A stretch of DNA of 20,833 nt from Gyrodactylus bullatarudis (GCA_012064415.1 SSNU01000291.1:1-20833); one strand, 5' to 3'. Shown: positions 7,117-16,081, counted from the first letter of the stretch. Notes: generated by a model from the letters alone, not told the origin. Numbers and translations: made by a program.

Positions 7117-8172
7117 CCATATTTGTAGAGTGTAAAACTACACCTACATTCATTTGTGTACATTCGTGTATATTCACGGTTTATCAATAAATAAACAACT
7201 TTGGAGTAGGTCTATTAGGGTCCTGGTAATTAAGTTTTCTCTAAAAATTTCAAAAAGTTGAGATTTTCAGATCAATCAATTAATTTCTGATTTAATGGTA
7301 TCGTATATTGCGGAGCGTGATTGATTTTTATAAGCTTAAAATCAGATTTATGTTGGCCCAAATAATTTTGCTACATTTATCATGAAAGTCGATTTTAGTA
7401 TCAATTAAAAGAGAATAATTACAGGTGACTTATACATTTCTAAATTTAATTACATCTTTTCTTAACTTTTAACAGTTTTCAAAATACTAAAAATCGATAT
7501 GGGGTTTTTCTTGATTCGTTTTCACTAGATTTTGTGTATGTGAATGTTCAATGAACATTACTCCCCTCAAAGAATATAAAATAAACCTTGAAATAGAAAA
7601 ACTATTGATTATCGTCTTGTTGAAAAGTTCATCTAACAACATCTGTATTGGATAGACTTATTGGTGAAAGGGGATTGACTACTGGAATGCTATTCACACA
7701 TTTTAAATTTCTATCTTCTGGTGGGGAGGATTGGGAAGCTCTCTATCTTGTTTCAGCTTTTTGTTAAATTTATGTTCATATTTTATCATCAAAAATTTCC
7801 TACTTCATAATTTTTTTATTCGATTTATATTTGCAACGAATCTTACACCTTTTACAGTTTCTCAAAAATATTCTGAAATAACATGGAATATTCAATTGAC
7901 TATCGAATGGTGTAATCCTTTTTTCGGTAAACCCTAAGATAACAGAGTTATTTTATCTCAACTATTACTATAGACACAGTAAGGATTTTTGGATCATTTG
8001 AAAGAGCGAAAAAATTTCTATCTCATGATGCATTACACGCAGTATTTAATTTAAAAACAAACGCTTTATGGTTAGTTGTTAAATATTGGGAGTTGAAAAT
8101 ATCTGCTAAATTCTGATTGGACATTGGATACTGAACATTCATTGGCTACTGATTTGGGACAGAAAGGTATAA
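7117..8172. other. No gene seen
   Basis: AT-rich sequence. The 68-codon frame at 7731-7937 (+) is Phe/Leu-rich and looks like chance. No repeats or RNA genes recognised. Confidence 0.5.
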
Positions 8173-8236
8173 AAGTAAACCTCCATGAAATATTTTTTTT
8201 ATCCCGAGTCATCATGTGTGAAATTGACTGTATATG
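8173..8236 (+). repeat. Short direct repeat, copy 1 (partner 9536-9596)
   Basis: Shares AGTAAACCTCCAT, CGAGTCATC and TGTGTGAAATTGACTGTATA with 9536-9596. Both can be translated in the plus direction as VNLH-x-IF-x-LSRVI-x-CEIDCI, so the relation might be at protein level. Function unknown. Confidence 0.7.
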
Positions 8237-8504
8237 AAATACCATGCTACAAATTCATTTTGGTCAAAACCATTGGAAAGCTGAGATCCACTTTATACAA
8301 GCGTTGAATATCTCAATCTATTCAAACAGAATATACTTGCGATCTAGTTTAGACAGGAAAAAGTCAATAATAAAATAAAAGTAATCTTGATAGATCTATT
8401 CAAAAAAAGTTTTAATACTAGTTCCACCCAGAAAAATAATTTAAAAAATAGCCCAAAACAATTACGATTGAAAAGTGCAAATCCTGCGAAGTCAACGGTA
8501 ACTT

Positions 8505-8813
8505 TTATTCTGTGATTAGTAGTGCCAAAAGTGTAAGAGAGATAGCACCTGCAGTAGTTTGAGAAAAAAAAGCGAAAAAGCTTGAGTGGAAAACCAAAGC
8601 TGCTAGCTGAAAGCAACCAAACAGGTGGCAACCCTTTAACTTAGTGATATCAAAAAATGTGTTATATAGTGTTTGCAAAAACAATGCTTTCACTATTTTT
8701 ATCGAAATTTGCCGAGTGAATTTTCAAGATGAATTTTTAAAACATACCAGGTTTACTAAAACAGCATGGGTTTTCGTAACTCATCGCTTTTCTGATTCTA
8801 ATGAACTATTCAT
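8505..8813 (-). pseudogene. Probable PLE N-terminal ORF relic downstream of motif C
   Basis: The first AUG after the ribozyme motif (8811-8813) opens a frame, MNSSLESEKR, that continues to 8505 with only two in-frame stops in about 103 codons. Position 34 nt past the predicted cleavage site matches the other PLE starts, which is the main support. The translated product has no motif I recognise and is not clearly alignable to the frames at 14380 or 20086. The opposite strand (about 8450-8823) is also unusually open, with a CKSC motif, so the coding strand is uncertain. Confidence 0.4.
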
Positions 8814-8843
8814 TAAGAGGATTTAGAAGACGAGTGAATATTT

Positions 8844-8892
8844 AGTTATAAAGCTTATATTTCACCGGTTCTCATCAGACTATTACACGGGC
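8844..8892 (-). ncRNA. Hammerhead-like ribozyme motif C
   Basis: Minus strand: CUGAUGA (8878-8872) and GAA (8863-8861). Stem III AUAUAAGCUUUAU (8860-8848) is palindromic with one bulge at the same place as in the copy at 14413. A8847 is the predicted cleavage nucleotide and stem I is AGU with ACU (8846-8844). ACCGGU (8869-8864) pairs with GCCCGU (8892-8887) in five of six positions, one of them a wobble. The AUG follows after a 33-nt leader. Confidence 0.68.
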
Positions 8893-8896
8893 TAGG

Positions 8897-8939
8897 TATA
8901 TATAGCAAAATGTTTGAAAAATCGAAATCCTCTGATTGG
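8897..8939 (-). promoter_or_regulatory. TATA-like and CCAAT elements upstream of motif C
   Basis: On the minus strand CCAAT (8939-8935) is followed by TATATATA (8904-8897) and then the ribozyme motif. The order and spacing resemble the segments upstream of the motifs at 5535 and 20115. Confidence 0.4.
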
Positions 8940-8999
8940 TTCTTTCAATTTGAAGTTTCGAAGGAAAGGGGGGCCAGGGTTGATGGCTTGTATCCATGA

Positions 9000-9095
9000 T
9001 CATTGCTTTCTTTTTACGTATCTGTCCAATGTTGGTTGCCCACTCAGACTTTTACGTTTTCTACCTCTTTTACCATTTGCAGGTGAAGCCTTTTC
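9000..9095 (-). pseudogene. PLE C-terminal tail fragment (family 2)
   Basis: Minus strand reads KASPANGKRGRKRKSLSGQP, then TLDRYVKRKQ and a stop at 9000-9002. It is about 85% identical at DNA level to 10265-10370, where the same tail follows a GIY-YIG fragment. The very basic GKRGRKRKS core matches GKRKRLSGQ of the family-1 tail. Its stop is 108 bp upstream of ribozyme motif C on the same strand, the standard arrangement in this window. Confidence 0.8.
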
Positions 9096-9108
9096 GCTTT
9101 TACTCAAA

Positions 9109-9426
9109 ATGCCTCTCACTAATGCCCAAAAACTCTAAGTTATCCATGAAATGGAAAGTGGCGACCTCTTTCTTAGTGAAATTGCTAATAAGCATCATGT
9201 TTCATTGAGTAGCATTAAACAGTGGCGCAAAGAAGATTTCTGCAAATATCAGGTTCGAATAACATCAACGCTTTCATAGGCTAAGATCCAAAATTGATGA
9301 ACAGCTCGATCTATCTAAAGAGGATACTCAAGAAATAGTGGATGGTGATGCCCACAATCTCAGTCTTACTCATGATGATTGTTTCAGAAAATTCATGAAA
9401 AACCCCTCAATTGATGAGCACATGTA
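9109..9426 (+). pseudogene. Degraded helix-turn-helix ORF (transposase-like?)
   Basis: From ATG 9109 the frame reads MPLTNAQKL, a TAA (9136-9138), then VIHEMESGDLFLSEIANKHH and VSLSSIKQWRKEDF without a break. The pattern of a KL-x-VI-x-E-x-E-x-G helix followed by EIANKHHVSLSSIKQWRK looks like the N-terminal HTH of pogo/Tigger or CENP-B-type proteins. After a stop and frameshift near 9275 another frame continues HRLRSKIDEQLDLSKED and DCFRKFMKNPSIDEHM to 9426. The junction CACATGTAAGT could be a splice donor. One stop and one frameshift argue for a relic. A remnant of a host gene exon cannot be excluded. Confidence 0.5.
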
Positions 9427-9535
9427 AGTTTTTTTCTAATTAATTTCTTAAGGATCTCATGAAGCTTGAAAAATGGATGGCGAACCTAAACATGGATCAT
9501 GACCAAATTGACTGTTTCTTCTATATGAGATCTGA

Positions 9536-9596
9536 AGTAAACCTCCATAATATATTTAATTTATCTCGAGTCATCTTGTGTGAAATTGACTGTATA
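9536..9596 (+). repeat. Short direct repeat, copy 2 (partner 8173-8236)
   Basis: Second copy of the VNLH-x-IF-x-LSRVI-x-CEIDCI sequence, 1.36 kb from the first. It lies within an open frame at 9459-9737 that is otherwise unrecognisable. Confidence 0.7.
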
Positions 9597-10264
9597 ATAG
9601 AGAACATTTGCCTCATTTTATGCATTGTATCAAAGAAAACAATAAATATATCTACGATTATATTAGATTTCCTATATTACACTCCATCTAACAAATGTTT
9701 TATTTTTGATATTACTATGCACATCAGTGAAATGTAACATCTTTCCCGGCCTTTAATACCATGTTTAGAAGTGATTACTTTCTGTGAACATAAATCTAAT
9801 TTCAGTTTTGATATTAGGTGTGTCCTTGTACTCGATGAATCATTTTTCCCTGTGCGACTGATGACTTGGTAGAGAATTATTAAATTTCCTTCGTCAGCCA
9901 TTTGCTGTGTTTCTTGTAGATGAATCTGTACAGCCCTATTGTGCTTTGGCTTCAGATGCTCAAAGACTAGTTTATTTAATTTCCATAAATAATTTCAAGA
10001 GAGAGGATTATATATTAAGGAGTATTTAAGAAGAAATTTTATCAAATCAACCGAGTTTCTCGATCAATTAATTTATCCCAAAACTGATTTTAGGACTATA
10101 ATATATAAGGATGGTGAGTTTATATTATATTTCTATTATTTGTTTAGCATTCAGATAAAGCAATTATATTAGGATTTTTTTAGGTTTATAAAGCGTCTGA
10201 AATCTTATTTTCGAAATATACGTTTGTTAGTTGGTTAGTTATGTTTGGTTGGTAGTATCCATGG
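9597..10264. other. No gene seen
   Basis: AT-rich sequence. The minus-strand frame at 9677-9901 (74 codons) matches nothing I recognise. On the minus strand this would be the 3' flank of the PLE tail ending at 10265, but no ribozyme motif was found in it. Confidence 0.5.
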
Positions 10265-10600
10265 TCATTGTTTCCTTTTCACATATCTGTCCAGCGTTGG
10301 TTGCCCCCTTAGACTTTTACGTTTTCTACCTCTTTTGCCAAATGCAGGTACAGCCTTCTTTGTACTGTGGAAACTGTTAATTACGGGCTGAGATTTAATT
10401 ATATTATCAACTACCGTTGTGTCCTTCGAGTGCTTCTGTATCGCAGAACCTCTGTTGCCGGGACTTAAGTGTTCCCTGAGCCTTCACTGGTCTGACTGTT
10501 TGACCTACATAGGCTAAACCGCATTTGCATTTAAACAAGTAGATCAAAAATTTTTTTCAAGCCATGGGACTGGATTTTTGTTCAGGTCTGGAATGAGCTT
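10265..10600 (-). pseudogene. PLE GIY-YIG fragment fused by deletion to its C-terminal tail (family 2)
   Basis: Minus strand: KLIPDLNKNPVPWLEKNF (about 10600-10545), then after a frameshift IYLFKCKCGLAYVGQTVR, a clear GIY-YIG core with the flanking cysteines. Instead of the rest of the nuclease domain, the sequence passes within about 100 nt to KDTTVVDNIIKSQPVI and the tail GKRGRKRKSLRGQPTLDRYV, with a stop at 10265-10267. The missing block (most of the helix after YIG and the LCVQK region) shows an internal deletion. The tail matches 9000-9095. Confidence 0.83.
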
Positions 10601-10639
10601 CCTGCAAGATTTCACTCTCTTTCTATTTTATGGTTGACC

Positions 10640-11152
10640 AATTTATGAAGATTATTTATTGTATATGCTAGTTTGACCTTTGCAATACATAAAAAAACAT
10701 TGTCCACACATACATACTAGTTATTTATTTTTTCTTTTTTATTTTTTCTACTTATTTTCTCATTCTCTCTACCTCCCATGCTTTTACAAACACACATATG
10801 GGAACCTTAACATAAACAAATGTATGAAGACCCCCTTCTACATAATTGATGCATTGCAAAGTTCAAACTAGCGTACAAAAAAATTTTCGCTCGCTGCCTG
10901 ACTAGTTTGTCTTCTGGTTTGTATTTGGTAACCTTTACGATTATAAAAAGAAAAAGAGGGTGTAGTAATATAAGAGTTTAAATAATTATGAAAATTTTGA
11001 TTATTATTATAATCAGAATCATTATAAGAGTTATATTGACTCTGATAATATAATTCATCACTGGGAAAAACATTTAAATTAAAATTATTATAAAAAACAT
11101 TTAGATTACCCTGATAAATATAGTTTTGACTCACACAATATTCCGAATACAT
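10640..11152 (-). pseudogene. PLE-like N-terminal ORF, Tyr/Asn-rich, interrupted by a TIR element
   Basis: The open part (11152 to 10868, 94 aa) starts MYSEYCVSQNYIYQ, has a Tyr/Asn/Ser-rich stretch (YNSYNDSDYNNNQNF), and ends TTPSFSFYNRKG then QAASENFFVR. Removing the inserted 10667-10872 element rejoins it to NNLHKLVNHKIERE (about 10660-10620). The plus-strand copy starting at 11151 has the same order without the insertion (TTPSFPFSFYNPKG, LKNYFVQ, NNLPKLVNQ), which establishes the homology. Downstream it leads into the GIY-YIG fragment at 10600 with the whole RT missing, so I assign it to a PLE N terminus. The FYN-x-KG motif is not one I can name. Confidence 0.6.
10667..10872. mobile_element. 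206-bp element with 24-bp terminal inverted repeats
   Basis: Left end GCTAGTTTGACCTTTGCAAT (10667 on) and right end ATTGCAAAGTTCAAACTAGC (to 10872) are inverted copies over 24 bp with two mismatches. It sits inside the minus-strand PLE N-terminal frame; the uninterrupted relative at 11151-11340 shows the empty site. Flanks ATAT and GTAC do not give a clean target site duplication. The 63-codon frame at 10680-10871 lies entirely inside the element and is not a gene. Confidence 0.75.
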
Positions 11153-11535
11153 GTCTTATTCTTCCTCAGGTGATTCTCATAATTATTTATTTCTTATAAT
11201 ACTACACCCTCTTTTCCTTTTTCTTTTTATAACCCTAAAGGCGAACCACGTAGAAGACAATCTATGCCAAACAGCTCCCTGAAGAACTACTTTGTTCAAA
11301 ATTACGATACAAAAAAATAATCTTCCTAAATTGGTCAACCAAAATAGGAAGAGAGTGTCAAGTTTCTTGTTGAAAACAATTAGTTCAATTTTGGAAACAA
11401 AGCGATTTTATCTAATAGTTTAGAATTACTATTTGAATGTAGGTCACCAATTTCATTTATATTTAGTGAAAGGAGGATTCTATCTTGAAAAGAGTTTAAG
11501 TTCAAACCCCGGTATTGTTAAATAATAATTTTAGA
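11151..11535 (+). pseudogene. PLE-like N-terminal ORF relic (head to head with 11152)
   Basis: ATG at 11151 opens MSYSSSGDSHNYLFLI; a frameshift then gives NTTPSFPFSFYNPKGEPRRR and SMPNSSLKNYFVQNYDTKK. A further shift gives NNLPKLVNQNRKRVSSF and, near 11480, LEKSLSSNPGIVK, which resembles the LL-x-KGL-x-F-x-P element found shortly before the PLE RT (weak). The frame overlaps the minus-strand start at 11152 on the palindrome CATG. It is broken by at least two frameshifts, and no RT follows. Confidence 0.55.
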
Positions 11536-12283
11536 GAACTTGTATGGTATTTTGAATGTGAAGAAGGTAATATTTAAGCATTATTAAGGAAAGTTATCTG
11601 TCATCAGAAATCCTTATTTTGACGCACAATACGGTATTTTTACACGAACCAGTATTTTTTTTCATTTCAATTAAGGCCAAATAATTTTTTCTCATTTTGT
11701 TAAGGCAGATGAAGATGGCGAGGAATTCACCCCGTTTATCTACGAGTACCGTAGAAAGAGCATGATGACCATCAGTTTTTTCCAGACTACAAGCTTTTAA
11801 TTCTTTCAAATCTAAACGTAAATCTAGTCGTTTGACTTGATATACTTGTTCAAGTGGTCTCAGTTTTAGACTAATGAAGGCTTAGATCGAGAAGCAAGTC
11901 CTGGAATCTTAGGCCAGAGAGCACATGAAGAGTACAAATGATGTGAGCAACTTTGGCATCCTGTTTCGAGCAAACCTTAGTGATCCTCTCCTTCACTTTA
12001 CTTTTCTGATATGTAGACCTATGTTGTAGAGAGAGATCACAATCAATTTGAAAAATTATTTTGTTTAAAATATAATGAATAATACGGAATAAATTTATTA
12101 AAAATCTTAAAGATGGTTATGATCCTAACAAACGTGAGCTAAAATTGATTCATAAATCTTTCAATCGCAATAACTGATGAATAAATATCGATGAATCGCT
12201 TTAAAGCTTTGAAGTATGATGATGAAAAAAGTGAGTTTTTTTGTTTCTATTATGATAAATTTAATTATATATATAAAAATTCA
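11536..12283. other. No gene seen
   Basis: AT-rich. The minus-strand frame at 11594-11809 (71 codons) has no recognisable motif. A CTGATGA at about 12174 lacks the hammerhead GAAA and is not a ribozyme. Confidence 0.5.
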
Positions 12284-12370
12284 GTGTCCTACACTTCCTC
12301 TTTTTAATTAGAATTATTGACAGCACTTAATTTGAGAATAATAATCTAATGAAGTACAGGTGAAGGACAC
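12284..12370. repeat. Possible 87-bp miniature element with imperfect TIRs
   Basis: GTGTCCTACACTT at the left end mirrors AGGTGAAGGACAC at the right end (11 of 13 pairs), and the inner AT-rich parts pair partly. No target site duplication is evident. It could be a chance hairpin. Confidence 0.35.
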
Positions 12371-12984
12371 GTTTTCTTTCCCATTCTGCCCAAATTATCA
12401 ATCGTACTTGGATTATATATCAAACTGGGGAGTTTTTTCAACCAATGAGAGGGCGTTAAACCAATAACCAATGAAATTGAAGAATACTTAAATTCTGAAT
12501 TTTGTACTTAAAACTAACCCAATCGGCAATTACATGCTTAATTTAATAACTAGGAAATTTATTTTTATATAAACGTCTCTAAAATTTGATTGTTTTTGTT
12601 TTGAGATGCTAAAAGTTTCAACATGTAATTTCTAATAGAAGTTAGCTTTGTGGTTATCGTATAGTCACAATTTTAGTCTCAAAAACTATAAATTATTGCA
12701 AATTTCCATGATTATATCATAATTTAATCACAATTAAAACTAAATGAACTTGAGTTTCACAAATTAAAAATCTTTTTTTAAATCCCTTTTCAAATCAAAA
12801 ACCATGCCATTATGATTCACATTGGGATTAACTATCACCACACAATACATCCTTACAAAAAAGGGGTTGTGACACTAATCTACAATGTCAAATGGTCACA
12901 CCCAGATGGTTATGTAATTCTCATTCAATTGTTTATTTAGAGACCCATCTTTTTCTCACAACGAAATGTCTATGCTTAGAATAC
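12371..12984. other. No gene seen; cluster of CCAAT motifs
   Basis: Three CCAAT boxes lie within 40 bp at about 12440-12472 (AACCAATGAG, AACCAATAACCAATG), resembling the CCAAT cluster upstream of ribozyme motif E. A TATATAAT-like stretch lies just upstream on the plus strand (12413-12420). No ORF or ribozyme motif accompanies them. Confidence 0.35.
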
Positions 12985-13385
12985 AAATGAGACCCCATTT
13001 TTCAATTGTTCATTGAGAGTACTAAACATTGCATCATCTATCAGATGAGACTATAGTAAATCCTCACCTTTTTTTAAATCCATCGCTTTAAAGTAGATAT
13101 ACTTATTCCCTTTATATGGACGAAGGATCTGAAACCCATAACAGAATTTTTAAATTTAGTGATGATTTGTTATTTCTTAGAGTTAGTAAAGAGTTTTATT
13201 TTTGATTTATTTGATGGATATTTGGGAACAATCATAAATACGATACAAAACAATGAATCGAATGTAGAATGAACCATTAGCAATCAAAGTTTAAAAAGGG
13301 TGAGGATTTACTATAGTCTCGTCTGATAGATGATGCAATATGTTGAGTATTTTCAATGAACAATTGAAAAATGGGGTCTCATTTA
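12985..13385. mobile_element. Foldback element 2
   Basis: The left arm (12985-13077) and right arm (13289-13385) are inverted copies with few differences: AAATGAGACCCCATTTTTCA with its mirror, then TGCATCATCTATCAGA and CTATAGTAAATCCTCACC with mirrors. The spacer of 211 bp encodes nothing. It is a different family from the other two foldbacks; no target duplication was identified. Confidence 0.85.
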
Positions 13386-14305
13386 TATTGTGTAAATTTT
13401 AACATGAAAAAAATGTTTAAACTTTACGAAAATGTAATTTACGATTACAAATTTTGTGGGAGGGGTTGAAATTTGTCCATTATTCTTTAAAAATATATAT
13501 ATTGAATTAAATTTTATAAGAGCTTAAAATCTTAGTTTAATTTTGATTCTCTGATAGTTTTTTCTCAAAAGTTCATATTTATGAAAGTAGAAAATCCAAA
13601 TGAGTTATCTTTTAGTTATCGTGAATTTCAATTAAAAGCATTCAAAGTCATTTGAAAGTCCCTTAAATCAGACCTAATGCCGTTGAATTGTAACTTGTCT
13701 TTATATAACTCTGTTCGTCGATCAAAAATTCAACGAATTTTGAATCTATTGGTTCAAAAATAAATTTAATCTAATCACCTAGTGTTTGTAAATAAGCACC
13801 ATGTAGAAATTACAGTGCTTTTAGATATTGGGTTGTGTTGAATTTTATTTGACTCTCTTATGGAATTGACACTTGCTTATCCAAATTCTAACATCTAGGT
13901 TTGAGAAGAAAATCTCCATCAACTTAGATTTCACATGGATATAGTTATAACCAGGGACCACACTTTTCTAGTAGGTTTAATGTATAAAAACACCTATTGT
14001 TTGTTTTCTGAATGGACTTGATTAATGAAGCCTGTTGAATCTTATTAATAATTTATTATTAATTCAATTGACTTGTCTACGTTCTCTAAAACGAAATCTA
14101 GTCTGGATCTCTTGTGAATTTCTGTTAGGTTGGGAACTTGCCTAGCATTTTTCTGCTTAATACCAATCCTTTTTATCTATTTGTGCATAAATAGAGAGAA
14201 ATGAAGCTTACCAATAGCAAAAGTTTGGATAGTATGTCTTTTGAATTTCTCTTATTGTTCGAGAATTCTTTTGACGAACGAATCTAAATCACTAGTTTTT
14301 CATCT
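13386..14305. other. No gene seen
   Basis: AT-rich. On the minus strand the last part (about 14180-14305) may continue the PLE N-terminal frame in shifted reading (TSDLDSFVKRILEQ), but it decays quickly. Confidence 0.45.
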
Positions 14306-14380
14306 TCAATTTTTCTTTTCATTTAAAGGATAATATTGTCGAACTTCATCAAGAATATCATTGTTGGTTTCTGAACTCAT
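14306..14380 (-). pseudogene. PLE N-terminal ORF start, truncated (family 1)
   Basis: Minus strand: MSSETNNDILDEVRQYYPLN then EKKN and a stop. Seventeen of the first residues align with the plus-strand start at 5616. The leader from the predicted cleavage site is 35 nt. A frameshifted continuation follows for a few dozen codons. Confidence 0.75.
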
Positions 14381-14412
14381 AAGGAAGGTTAAAGAAAACG
14401 AGCATATATTTT

Positions 14413-14460
14413 AGTGATAAACGTTGTATTTCGCCGGGTCTCTTCAGACTCTTCCCCGGT
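14413..14460 (-). ncRNA. Hammerhead-like ribozyme motif D
   Basis: Minus strand: CUGAAGA (14447-14441), GAA (14432-14430), and stem III AUACAACGUUUAU (14429-14417), palindromic with one bulged C. C14416 is the predicted cleavage nucleotide and stem I is AGU with ACU (14415-14413). CCCGGC (14438-14433) pairs with ACCGGG (14460-14455) in five of six positions, with a G-C pair where motif A has A-U. Confidence 0.72.
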
Positions 14461-14464
14461 TAAC

Positions 14465-14508
14465 ATTTAAATATTATTACAATGCATTATTCTGAGCTCT
14501 TCCATTGG
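14465..14508 (-). promoter_or_regulatory. CCAAT and TATA-like elements upstream of motif D
   Basis: Minus strand CCAAT (14508-14504) followed by AATATTTAAAT (14475-14465) directly before the ribozyme motif, in the same order as in the related segment at 5486-5528. Confidence 0.38.
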
Positions 14509-14576
14509 TTGATTTTGATACTTTGGACTTCTTCAGGTAAGGGGGGATGGGAACTAAATTGAAATCATCACTGTGC

Positions 14577-14990
14577 TCAATCTGATAATTGTTTCTGTCT
14601 CTTGATGAAAGGAATGATTTGTATCTGACCACTCAGTCTTTTTCGTTTTCCTCTTGTTGTTGGGCGGCCTTTTCCTCTTCTTTTGTCACTAATTACAAGT
14701 TGGCTTATAATTTGATTATCGACTACTGTCGACTTCTCGTTTGTTTCACGTTTTTGCATTTCTGTAATTGTTGCTGGGGCAGTGCATTGAACTAGAATTT
14801 GTTGATTATCGACTGTTGTCAACTTTTCATTAATTTCATTTTGATTTCTAGTTCCCATCATCTTCTGTACACACAGGTCGGGCTTCATCTTTGTAATAAA
14901 GTGCTTTTCTGCACAGTCGAGATTTGACGCCCTTACTTTGTAGGATTCACGTGGATTGACCTGATAGAGAATTTTGAAGTTTGATTCGTC
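14577..14990 (-). pseudogene. PLE endonuclease end and C-terminal tail (family 1)
   Basis: Minus strand: FKILYQVNPRESYKVRASNL, DCAEKHFITKMKPDLCVQK (end of the GIY-YIG domain), then the tail with two related units NEKLTTVDNQQILVQ and NEKSTVVDNQIISQ, the basic GKGRPTTRGKRKRLSGQ, and FIKRQKQLSD before the stop at 14577. The open part is 103 codons. The GIY and YIG motifs themselves are upstream and lost or unreadable past about 15000. The stop lies 117 bp upstream of ribozyme motif D on the same strand. Confidence 0.83.
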
Positions 14991-15010
14991 CGCTAATATT
15001 TCCTAAATTT

Positions 15011-16081
15011 CCTTATTTGAGTCATTAATAAAGTGATTTGATTATTACGTTGGTTCTCTTGAGTCTATGGGAGGGTTGAAAATTAAAAAAATAGTACTAT
15101 ACATTAGTTCATTTTGACGTTGACACTTATCTATGGAGGAGAGGCGAAGGAACCCAATTTTTGTAAATAATCAAAGTAAGAAATTTTTAATCCTGACAGT
15201 GTTATTCTCGGGACTTGTCTTATCAAACGTTTGCTAGCAAACCCATCAAACTAAAACTTACACTAAATAAATTTTATAGCTGAAGTCGAAATTGAAAGCG
15301 GTAAGAATATGTATTTTTAAACCAATATTATGTCTGTTTGGAGTACATTTTTTTCAACAAAAAATAGATGAAGACCTTTTGGATTCTAGATCATTAAGTC
15401 TATTTTCACGACGTGAAGAAAAAGAATAAATTTTTAACCTTTGTTTGATCAAAAGTATTTTTTCCCAAAAACGATTAATGATGTGTTACGTGCAATGAAA
15501 TAACTAAAAACAGTGTATAGACTGCGCGAACAGTTTATACAGTGCTCGTTTGCATTGCTCAGTTTCTACATTACATGTATTATTATATTTCATTCAACTC
15601 TGAACCTGGCGTATCAAATATTTAATAACATTAGTTATAAATATCAGTATATTAATTTATTCTAAACACTTCTCTCGTAGAAAGGTAAAATCTCAGGTTT
15701 TGATCGAAATTCTTTTCAAATCCCAATTTTTTCAATTCAGCATGGAAAATATTTCATTCGAGCAGTTTATGATGTTTTTTGGTGAATAATAAGTATTACA
15801 AGATTTCAAGCACACTTGACTGAATTCCATATCTTGTTTACATTTGTTGTTTCTAATTTTTTTTCAACTTCTACTAATAACTTCTGTGTCAGAAGTTTTA
15901 TTACAATTTTTCAAGTGATTGCACTTGATAACAATTGAATGATTCGAAAACCCACTCAAAAGAAATATTGGAAATTTTCCTAGTTCTTGTGTTGTAATAC
16001 CTATCAGAGTAACACAAGGACGACTCAAATACAGATAAGTTCAAACTTGATCTTTTATCTATCTATAGAAGTTGTGATCGG
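15011..16081. other. No gene seen
   Basis: AT-rich. The last 150 bp may hold the decayed 5' end of the PLE RT that becomes readable at 16082. No repeat or RNA gene recognised. Confidence 0.5.

Noticed and set aside
7731..7937. 68-codon plus-strand ORF
   Set aside because: Hydrophobic AT-driven composition, no homologous copy in the window, no recognisable motif.
8344..8631. 95-codon Phe-rich minus-strand ORF
   Set aside because: Composition is typical of a noncoding frame. It overlaps another frame that begins at a PLE-type start, and no motif is visible.
8450..8823. Plus-strand open stretch with CKSCEVNG and only two stops
   Set aside because: Opposes the likely PLE N-terminal frame; the openness may be a shadow, and I could not match it to a zinc finger or other family.
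12170..12200. CTGATGA as a further hammerhead
   Set aside because: Followed by GATG, not GAAA, and no stem I or palindromic stem III is present. The CTGATGA near 9851 and the minus-strand CTGAAGA near 14536 were rejected for the same lack of core.
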